NCBI GenBank assembly: GCA_937858775.1
Contig: CALLYX010000019.1
Coordinates: 1 to 8,475, forward strand
Direction of reading: 5' to 3'
DNA from: an uncultured bacterium
GTDB lineage: Bacteria; Auribacterota; Tritonobacteria; UBA1439
DNA length: 8,475 nt
Position numbers and translations under genes: made by a program. Below the pieces are notes generated by a model that was not told where the DNA came from, made no database searches, and saw only the letters and a program-made list of their open reading frames with translations. Each line of letters starts with the position of its first letter. Within the stretch, counting starts at the first letter, position 1. Positions 1 to 6,085 of the stretch are shown in pieces.

Positions 1-642
1 ACCACGCACCGTGAGATAGAGCGGTCGGCGCTGCTCAGGGACCGGGCGGGGCTGCTGTGCGAGGCTGCCTTCCTGGTCGGCTCGCCCCAGATCAGGAATC
101 TGGCCACGATCGGGGGGAATGTCGCGAACGGGTCCCCGGTGGCCGACACGGTCCCGCCGCTCATGGCGCTCGGGGCCGTGCTCATCCTACACGGCCCGGG
201 CGGCGAACGCGCGGTCCCGATGAGGGCGTTCTGCCTCGCCCCGGGGAAGACGGTGATGAGGGCGGATGAGATCCTCACGGAGATACGTTTCAAGGGCCTC
301 CCGCCGGACGGCGCTGGCTTCTACGAGCGGCTCGGCCAGCGGAGGCTCCTCTCCATATCGAAGGTGGGGGTCGCCTTTCTCTGCCGGAACGACGGCGGGG
401 TGATGCGCGGCGTCACGATATCCCTCGGGGCGGTTGCCCCGACGGTGATCATGGCCCCGCGCGCCGCCGCGTTTCTGGAGGGGAAGGCGTATTCGGAGGA
501 TATCGCCGCCGAGGCCGGCAGAATCGCCGAGGGCGAGTCGAGGGCGATCAGCGATATCCGCTCCACAAGGGAATACCGGAACAGGATGGCCGGCGCCCTG
601 CTGGTGCGGGGCCTCGCCCGGCTCTTCCATCGTACGGGTTGA
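1..642 (+). CDS. FAD-binding subunit of xanthine dehydrogenase / selenium-dependent molybdenum hydroxylase (5' truncated)
   Basis: The reading frame is open from base 1 to the TGA at 640-642, giving 213 residues; the family is usually near 280-295, so roughly 70-80 N-terminal residues lie outside the window. The visible part carries the FAD-binding signature NLATIGGNVANGSPVADT (residues 33-50) and then the C-terminal flavoprotein domain (GAGFYERLGQRR, then a D-I-R-S-x-x-E-Y-R end). In this family (XdhB, CoxM, YgfM) the subunit passes electrons between the molybdopterin/2Fe-2S subunits and NAD+ or another acceptor in the cytoplasm. The next gene starts 31 bases on with its own ribosome binding site, so co-transcription is likely. 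The neighbouring flavoprotein and SsnA-like gene favour a YgfM-like purine or nicotinate hydroxylase subunit over CO dehydrogenase, but the catalytic Mo subunit is not in view. Family certain; substrate inferred. Confidence 0.93.
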   Translation, partial: TTHREIERSALLRDRAGLLCEAAFLVGSPQIRNLATIGGNVANGSPVADTVPPLMALGAVLILHGPGGERAVPMRAFCLAPGKTVMRADEILTEIRFKGLPPDGAGFYERLGQRRLLSISKVGVAFLCRNDGGVMRGVTISLGAVAPTVIMAPRAAAFLEGKAYSEDIAAEAGRIAEGESRAISDIRSTREYRNRMAGALLVRGLARLFHRTG

Positions 643-673
643 ATAGCTCACACATACGGCGAAAGGAGCGACC

Positions 674-3190
674 ATGACGAAGCCGAGGACGGGCGCGGCG
701 ACGGCGTTGAAGACGGACCCGAACAACGCGATCCTCACCGATGCGCAGTTGAGGAGCGAGATCGAAAAGTGCGAGTATTGCGCGGAAAAGCCGTGCACGG
801 CCGCGTGCCCGTGCGGCTGCTCCCCGTTCGATTTCATCCGCGCGGCGAAGGTCGGGAACCCGTCCGACTACCAGCGCGCCGCGGCCCTCATCCTGAGCCA
901 GAACCCGTTCGGGGGCCTCTGCGGCGCCGTCTGCCCGGATTGGCACTGCATGAAAGCGTGCGTCCACGAGCGTTTCGACTCCCCGGTCAACATCCCGGCG
1001 GTTCAGGCGACCATCATCCATAAGGCCCGCGCCCTCGGCGTGGCGCCCAGGTTCGAGGCCGCCCCGCCCAACGGCAGGAAGGTGGCGGTCGTCGGCGCGG
1101 GGCCGGCCGGGCTCAGCGCCGCGATCGTGCTGGGGCAAAAAGGGTACCGTGTCGACGTGTTCGATCGCGAGCGCGGCGGGGGCGGGATGTGCAAATGTAT
1201 CCCGGGCCACCGTCTTCCGCGCTCGCTTCTGGACGGCGATCTTGGTTTCATCCTCGGCACGAGGCTCATCGCCCTCCGGACCGGGGCGGCTGTCGCCGAT
1301 CCCGCGGCGCTGCTGAAGAAGGGGTACGACGCGGTGGTGGTCGCCACCGGCCTCTGGGGCCCGGTGCGGATGGGGATCCCCAACGAGGGCCTCGCGGTCT
1401 TCGCCATCGATTACCTCAAGAACCCGCGGCGCTTCCGCTTCACGGGGCCCGTTGCGGTCATCGGCGGCGGGGCGAGCGCCGTCGACTGCGCCGTGGCGGC
1501 GAAGGGGTGCGGCGCGGGACGGGTTGAGATCTTCGCCCTCGAGTCGATCGGGGAGATGCCGCTTGCCCCCCGGGAACGGCGGGAGCTCGTGGAGTACGGG
1601 ATCGACCTGAGCGGCCGGACGAGGGTGTCGGCGATCCTCGCGAAGGGGAAGAGGATTGCGGGGCTCTCCACCGTCAAGGTCGAACTGCCGCCCGGGGCGA
1701 AGTTCAGCCTCGGCGCGATCAAGGATCTCCATGGCTCGGCGCAGGAGAGGCGCGACGTGCGGCACGTCATCGTGGCGATAGGGGCGAAGTCGGAGATGAA
1801 GCGTGTCTCGCGGCGCGGCGTTTTCTGCGCGGGCGACGCGGCAAACGGCCCCACCACCGTGGTCGAGGCCGCGGCGGCGGGGAAGAACGCGGCGGCGGAA
1901 GTGGAGGCGTTCCTCCTCGGGTCGAAAAAGCCGAAGCCCGACAGCCCCACCAGGAGCGGGGTGACGGTTCCCGGCTACAACTTCGAGCCGGTTCCCCTCA
2001 CGACGGATTTCTTCGGGCACACCCTCAGTTGCCCGTTCCTCCTCTCCGCCTCCCCGGCGACCGACGGCTTCGAGCAGGTGAAGGCGGCGTACGAGGCGGG
2101 GTGGCCCGGCGCCATCCTGAAGACCGCCTTCGACAATCTGCCCATCCACATCCCCGGCGCCTACATGAACTGCTTCAGCGAGACCACGTGGGGGAATTGC
2201 GACAACGTCTCGGACCACCCCCTCGACCGGGTCTGCTCGGAGATCAGGAGATTGCGGCGGGCCTTCCCCGACCGGCTCACCGGCGCGTCCACAGGGGGCA
2301 CCGTCTCCGGGGACGACGCCGCCGACCGCGCGTCATGGCAGTCGAACACCCGGAAGCTCGAGGAGGCGGGGGCGATGCTTATCGAGTACAGTCTCTCGTG
2401 CCCCCAGGGTGGAGAGGGCGCGGAGGGAGACATCGTCTCGCAGAGCGCCGCCCTGACGGCCAAGATCATCGGCTGGGTGCTGGAGGCGGGGAGGCCGTCG
2501 GTCCCGAAGCTGTTCAAACTCACGAGCGCCGTGACCGACATCAAGGTCATCCTGCGCGAGGTCAAGGAGGCGTTCGATCGGCACCCCGGGGCGAAGGCGG
2601 GGGTGACGCTCGCAAACACCTTCCCGACGCTCTGTTTCAAGCCGGGCGGGAAGAAGGAGTGGGAGGAGGGGATAGTCGTAGGCATGAGCGGGGAGGGGGT
2701 GACGCCGATCAGCTACCTCTGCCTGGCGAGCGCGGGGGCGATGGGCGTCGAGATATCCGGGAATGCGGGGCCGATGGATTACAAGGCGGCGGCGGATTTT
2801 CTCGCCCTCGGCACCGGGACCGTCCAGTTCTGCACGCTTCCCGAGCGGTGCGGCTACGGGGTATTGGCGGACCTCCGCTCGGGGTTGAGCCACCTCATGA
2901 AGGCGAGGGGGATCGGGTCCGTCGCCGGGCTGGTCGGGAGGGCTCAGCCGAGTCCGGTCACGGACTTCATGGCCCTTCCCTCGGAGAAAAAGGTCTCCAC
3001 CGTGGACCCCGGCCTGTGCGTGAGCTGCGGCAATTGCACCCGATGCCCGTACATGGCGATCACTCTCGACGAGGACAAGCACCCGGTCACCGACCCGGAG
3101 AAATGCGTCGGCTGCGCCCTCTGCACGCTCCAGTGCTTCACGGGCGCCCTGTCGCTCCGCGATAGGACGCGGGGGGAGAAGAAGATCTAG
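674..3190 (+). CDS. Dihydropyrimidine-dehydrogenase-like Fe-S flavoprotein (GltD-type reductase fused to FMN barrel and ferredoxin); YgfK-slot enzyme
   Basis: An 838-residue cytoplasmic redox enzyme. Domains in order: cysteine-rich alpha-helical Fe-S region (C33, C36, C41, C45; then C83, C87, C92, C96) for two 4Fe-4S clusters; FAD domain with GAGPAG at 141-146 and the closing motif AGDAANGPTTVVEAA at 386-400; NAD(P)H fold VIGGGASAVD at 262-271; dihydroorotate-dehydrogenase/PreA-like FMN barrel at about 445-760 with LKT at 482-484, SCP at 575-577, FKLT at 614-617 and ANT at 647-649; C-terminal two-cluster ferredoxin (C782-C791 and C811-C821). This is the order of mammalian DPD (about 1025 residues), but shorter. 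E. coli YgfK has the same parts with the barrel first. AAAGGAG at 662-668 supports the ATG. It probably moves electrons between NAD(P)H, clusters and a purine- or pyrimidine-like ring; the real substrate is unknown. Oddities are listed as findings. Confidence 0.9.
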   Translation: MTKPRTGAATALKTDPNNAILTDAQLRSEIEKCEYCAEKPCTAACPCGCSPFDFIRAAKVGNPSDYQRAAALILSQNPFGGLCGAVCPDWHCMKACVHERFDSPVNIPAVQATIIHKARALGVAPRFEAAPPNGRKVAVVGAGPAGLSAAIVLGQKGYRVDVFDRERGGGGMCKCIPGHRLPRSLLDGDLGFILGTRLIALRTGAAVADPAALLKKGYDAVVVATGLWGPVRMGIPNEGLAVFAIDYLKNPRRFRFTGPVAVIGGGASAVDCAVAAKGCGAGRVEIFALESIGEMPLAPRERRELVEYGIDLSGRTRVSAILAKGKRIAGLSTVKVELPPGAKFSLGAIKDLHGSAQERRDVRHVIVAIGAKSEMKRVSRRGVFCAGDAANGPTTVVEAAAAGKNAAAEVEAFLLGSKKPKPDSPTRSGVTVPGYNFEPVPLTTDFFGHTLSCPFLLSASPATDGFEQVKAAYEAGWPGAILKTAFDNLPIHIPGAYMNCFSETTWGNCDNVSDHPLDRVCSEIRRLRRAFPDRLTGASTGGTVSGDDAADRASWQSNTRKLEEAGAMLIEYSLSCPQGGEGAEGDIVSQSAALTAKIIGWVLEAGRPSVPKLFKLTSAVTDIKVILREVKEAFDRHPGAKAGVTLANTFPTLCFKPGGKKEWEEGIVVGMSGEGVTPISYLCLASAGAMGVEISGNAGPMDYKAAADFLALGTGTVQFCTLPERCGYGVLADLRSGLSHLMKARGIGSVAGLVGRAQPSPVTDFMALPSEKKVSTVDPGLCVSCGNCTRCPYMAITLDEDKHPVTDPEKCVGCALCTLQCFTGALSLRDRTRGEKKI

Positions 3191-3202
3191 GCGATCGGGC
3201 GG

Positions 3203-3216
3203 CCGGGGCGCCCCGG
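3203..3216. repeat. 14-bp perfect palindrome between the flavoprotein and ssnA genes
   Basis: CCGGGGCGCCCCGG reads the same on both strands. It sits 13 bases after the flavoprotein stop in the widest gap (99 bases) of the catabolic module, which holds no open frame of note. It could fold into a short hairpin that trims or stabilises mRNA between the two genes, or be a protein site. No T-tract follows, so it is not a standard intrinsic terminator, and in DNA this G+C-rich a chance palindrome is possible. Confidence 0.4.
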
Positions 3217-3289
3217 GGCGCGTAGCCGGGGGCCGAGGCGGCCGCCCTTATTCCGGGCGAAGCGGACGACGATCTGCAAGGAGGGGGAG

Positions 3290-4639
3290 ATGGCGCTGAA
3301 GAAGAAGCCGCTGCTCATAGAGAACGGCACCGTGGTCACGCTGGGCGGGAACAACAAGGTCATACCGGGCGGTTCGGTGCTGGTGAAGGGGGGGGTCATA
3401 GAGGAGGTGGGGCCGGCGGCGAGGGTCGCCCGCAAGGCCCACGGTGCGGAGCGGATCGACGCCCGGGGGGCGGTGGTCATGCCGGGGATGATCAACACCC
3501 ACATGCACCTCTACTCGACGTTCGCCCGCGGCCTCTCCCCCAAGCAGCCGCCGCCCGCGAACTTCGTCCAGATCCTCGAACGCCTCTGGTGGCCGCTCGA
3601 CAATGCGCTCACGCGGGAGGATATCCGCTACAGCGCCCTCGTCCCCCTGATCGACTGTATCCGCAGCGGCACGACGACGATCATAGACCACCACGAGAGC
3701 CAGGGGTGCCAGGCAGGCTGCATGGATCCGATAGAGGAATCGCTGCGGGAGACGGGGGTGCGGGGCTGTGCCTGCCTCGGCGTCTCCGACCGCTACGGGA
3801 AGGGAGCGGAGGGGATCGCGGAGAACGAGCGCTTCGTCCGGAAGACCCGGGCTGCGCTGGAGAAGGGCGACGACCTCGTCGCCGGCATGTTCGGCCTCCA
3901 CGCCCTTTTCACGGTCGGCGAGGAGACGCTGGCGGCGTCGGTCGAGGCCGCGAAGGGGCTCGGGACCGGTATCCACGTCCACGTCGCGGAGGACGCCTCC
4001 GACCAGGCGGAGAACGAGAGGCGCTACAGCATGCGGGTGGTGCGCCGCCTGAAGCGGGCGGACGCCCTCGGTCCGAAGTCCATCGCCGTCCATTGCGTCC
4101 ACGTCAATCCCGCGGAGATCGACATCCTCCGCAACAGCGACACCCCCGCCGTGCACAACCCGCAGTCGAACATGAACAACGCCGTAGGCGTAGCCCCGGT
4201 GATGCAGATGCTCTCAAAGGGGGTTCTCGTCGGTCTCGGGACGGACGGGATGACGTCGAACATGCGCGATGAGGTCCGCGTGGCGAACTTGCTGCACAAG
4301 CTCGCCGCGCGCGACCCGCGCGTCTTCTTCGCGGAGTCGTGCAACCTCCTCCTCGGCAACAACGCGAGGATCGCCGGGCGGTTCTTCCCACGGCCGCTGG
4401 GCGTCCTCGCCGCGGGCGCCTACGCGGACATCATCCTGCTCGACTACGACCCGCCGACACCGCTCGACGGCGGGACGTTCCTGGGGCATTTCCTATTCGG
4501 CCTCTGCGGGGCGAGGGTCAGGACGACGATCGTGAACGGGAGGGTCCTGATGCGGGACGGCGAGGTCCTGAGCGTCGACGAGGAGAAGGTCGCCGCGAAA
4601 TCCCGCGCGCTCGCCAAGGCGTTCTGGCGGAGGTTCTAG
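3290..4639 (+). CDS. ssnA: SsnA-like metal-dependent aminohydrolase
   Basis: A 449-residue amidohydrolase-superfamily enzyme (E. coli SsnA is about 442). Metal and active-site residues of the family are in place: H71 and H73 in NTHMH, H231 and E234 in HVHVAE, H268 in AVHCVH, D319 in GTDG. SsnA-specific stretches recalled from the E. coli protein are also present: LWWPLDNAL (99-107), SGTTTIIDHH (126-135), SNMNN (293-297), a PTPL stretch (389-392), and VNG near the end followed by a C-terminal WRR. AAGGAGG at 3278-3284 supports the ATG. SsnA is encoded beside YgfK/YgfM and selenium-dependent molybdenum hydroxylases; its exact reaction is unsettled, but the fold hydrolyses C-N bonds of purine- or triazine-like rings, which suits a purine pathway. 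Guanine deaminase and AtzB-type hydrolases are alternatives; the LWW and IDHH stretches argue for SsnA. Confidence 0.88.
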   Translation: MALKKKPLLIENGTVVTLGGNNKVIPGGSVLVKGGVIEEVGPAARVARKAHGAERIDARGAVVMPGMINTHMHLYSTFARGLSPKQPPPANFVQILERLWWPLDNALTREDIRYSALVPLIDCIRSGTTTIIDHHESQGCQAGCMDPIEESLRETGVRGCACLGVSDRYGKGAEGIAENERFVRKTRAALEKGDDLVAGMFGLHALFTVGEETLAASVEAAKGLGTGIHVHVAEDASDQAENERRYSMRVVRRLKRADALGPKSIAVHCVHVNPAEIDILRNSDTPAVHNPQSNMNNAVGVAPVMQMLSKGVLVGLGTDGMTSNMRDEVRVANLLHKLAARDPRVFFAESCNLLLGNNARIAGRFFPRPLGVLAAGAYADIILLDYDPPTPLDGGTFLGHFLFGLCGARVRTTIVNGRVLMRDGEVLSVDEEKVAAKSRALAKAFWRRF

Positions 4640-4646
4640 CTCGGTC

Positions 4647-4664
4647 TTTCCCCGTTCCGGGAAA
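4647..4664 (+). repeat. Short inverted repeat touching the protease ribosome binding site
   Basis: TTTCCC (4647-4652) pairs with GGGAAA (4659-4664) across a 6-base loop, and its right arm runs into the AAAAGGAGG ribosome binding site (4662-4670) of the Ste24-like gene. As RNA it is a weak six-pair stem that could slightly tune translation. Chance is a fair explanation. Confidence 0.25.
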
Positions 4665-4676
4665 AGGAGGCACGGG

Positions 4677-5936
4677 ATGGCGCCGTTCGGGCCGTATTGC
4701 GCGATCGTCCTCGCGATCATCATAGGCGGGTACTGCCTCGACCTCGCGGTCGAGACGCTGAACCTCCGCATGGCGCGGGGGGAGCTCCCCGACGAGTTCG
4801 AGGGCTGGTACGACCCCGCGCGGTACCGCAAGTCGCAGGAGTACCTCCGCCAGTCGACCCGACTTACGCTCGCGGAGGAGGGGGCGCGGACGATCCTCCT
4901 ATGCGCGGCCGTGGCCCTCGGCTGGCTCGATCTCGCAGACAGGTGGGTGCGCGGCATCGGCGTCCCCGCCGTGCCGACCGGCCTCGCCTTCGCCGGGCTA
5001 CTCTGCGCCGCCGGCCAGGTTCTGAAGGCGCCCTTCTCGGCGTGCCGCATCTTCCGCCTCGAGCAGCGCTACGGGTTCAACCGGATGACGCCGGCCACCT
5101 TCGCGAAGGACCTCCTCAAGAAATGGATCCTGGGCGGAGTGATCGGCGGGGGGGCCCTCGCCCTGGTCATCGGTCTCTTCGAGCGGAAGGGGGCGGGGGC
5201 GTGGCTCCCCTGCTGGGCGGCGGTCGCCCTGATCCAGCTCTTCGTCATATTCATCGCGCCCGCGGTGATACTCCCCATCTTCAACACGTTCATTCCGCTC
5301 GAGGACGGGGAGCTCAAGACGGCGATCCACCGCTCCGCGAAGGCGCTCGGATTCAGGATGAGGGGGGTCTGCCGCATGGACGCCTCCCGACGGTCCACCC
5401 GGTCGAACGCGTTTTTCACCGGTATCGGAAGGTTCAGGCGGATCGTCCTCTTCGACACGCTGATCGCCAGGCACACGGCGCCGGAGCTCGTGGCCATCCT
5501 CGCCCACGAGATCGGACATTACAAGAAGCGCCACCTCCTGATCTCCTTCATCGCCGGCGCGGCCTCGACCGGCCTCATGTTCTTCTTGATCTCGCTCCTC
5601 ATCGAGGGGCGCGGCCTTTGCGCCGCGTTCCGCCTGGGCCGCCCCTCGGTCTACGCCGGTATAGTCCTCTTCGGCATCCTGTACGCGCCGATACAGGCGG
5701 TCGTCTCCGTTTTTCTAAACGCGCTTTCGCGCCGCAATGAATACGCGGCGGACGCCTTCGCCGCGCGGCACGCGGCGGGGCCGGAGACGATGATCTCGGC
5801 GCTCAAGAAGCTGAGCGTTGACAACCTGTCGAACCTCACCCCCCATCCGCTCAAGGTGGCGCTCGACTACGGCCATCCCCCGATCCTGATGAGGATCAGG
5901 GCCCTCAGGGGGCTCTCCCGCGCGGGGGCCGCCTGA
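4677..5936 (+). CDS. Ste24/CAAX-protease-1-like M48 membrane metalloprotease
   Basis: 419 residues, the usual length for M48A (Ste24-type) proteases. The zinc site is intact: HEIGH at 277-281 and the third ligand E355 in NEYAADAF (354-361). Other family landmarks: FEGWYDPARYRKSQEY near 41-56, an LEQRYGFN stretch (128-135), NAFFTGIG then RIVLFDTL (244-261), and HPLKVALDYGHPP near the end. Several hydrophobic membrane segments are visible (about 6-24, 70-85, 100-115, 150-167, 180-205, 285-308, 324-347). Bacterial members degrade or process membrane proteins; prenyl processing is not implied. AAAGGAGG at 4663-4670, six bases before the ATG, is strong. It starts 37 bases after ssnA with no terminator between, so read-through from the catabolic operon is likely, yet nothing links it to purine metabolism. 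Confidence 0.93.
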   Translation: MAPFGPYCAIVLAIIIGGYCLDLAVETLNLRMARGELPDEFEGWYDPARYRKSQEYLRQSTRLTLAEEGARTILLCAAVALGWLDLADRWVRGIGVPAVPTGLAFAGLLCAAGQVLKAPFSACRIFRLEQRYGFNRMTPATFAKDLLKKWILGGVIGGGALALVIGLFERKGAGAWLPCWAAVALIQLFVIFIAPAVILPIFNTFIPLEDGELKTAIHRSAKALGFRMRGVCRMDASRRSTRSNAFFTGIGRFRRIVLFDTLIARHTAPELVAILAHEIGHYKKRHLLISFIAGAASTGLMFFLISLLIEGRGLCAAFRLGRPSVYAGIVLFGILYAPIQAVVSVFLNALSRRNEYAADAFAARHAAGPETMISALKKLSVDNLSNLTPHPLKVALDYGHPPILMRIRALRGLSRAGAA

Positions 5937-5984
5937 ACGCCCGGCATGCCGGCGGCCTTTCGGCGGCGATCCCTTCGCGCGCGC

Positions 5985-6001
5985 GGGGGGGGGCCCCCCC
6001 C
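5985..6001. repeat. G9C8 homopolymer palindrome
   Basis: Nine G are followed directly by eight C, in the gap between the protease and the exported hydrolase, 24 bases before the -35 box. It can fold on either strand into a pure G-C hairpin. With no T-tract it is not a textbook terminator, though a strong stem just after an operon could still pause polymerase. Nearby, CCGGCATGCCGG at 5941-5952 is another perfect palindrome. The exact run length is vulnerable to sequencing error and, in vivo, to slippage. Confidence 0.5.
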
Positions 6002-6015
6002 GGCGACAGTGAGAT

Positions 6016-6040
6016 CCGGGCGGTCTTGACAACGCCCCGG
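6016..6040. promoter_or_regulatory. Imperfect inverted repeat bracketing the -35 box (possible operator)
   Basis: CCGGGCG (6016-6022) and CGCCCCGG (6033-6040) are inverted copies apart from one extra C, separated by ten bases that contain the TTGACA box. The placement would let a dimeric repressor block the promoter. Arms made only of G and C in a G+C-rich genome can arise by chance. Confidence 0.25.
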
Positions 6041-6054
6041 CGCGCAGGTACCTT
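6026..6054 (+). promoter_or_regulatory. Sigma-70-type promoter for the exported MBL hydrolase gene
   Basis: A consensus TTGACA (6026-6031) is spaced 17 bases from TACCTT (6049-6054), which keeps the key T-A-n-n-n-T of a -10 box. Transcription would begin near 6061-6063, leaving a leader of only about 25 bases before the ATG at 6086. The promoter implies that this gene is transcribed independently of the protease gene upstream. Confidence 0.65.
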
Positions 6055-6085
6055 GTAACTGCAACACGCGGGGCTCAACGCGGCC

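Noticed and set aside
548..2218. 556-codon open frame on the - strand
   Set aside because: It is antisense to the Fe-S flavoprotein, whose motifs are intact, and its product is Arg/Gly/Pro-rich low-complexity sequence typical of a high-G+C shadow frame.
5941..5970. Possible intrinsic terminator after the Ste24-like gene (CCGGCATGCCGG then GGCGGCCTTTCGG)
   Set aside because: The palindrome leaves only a four-base-pair stem with a four-base loop, and only three T follow, so it does not meet the form of an intrinsic terminator.
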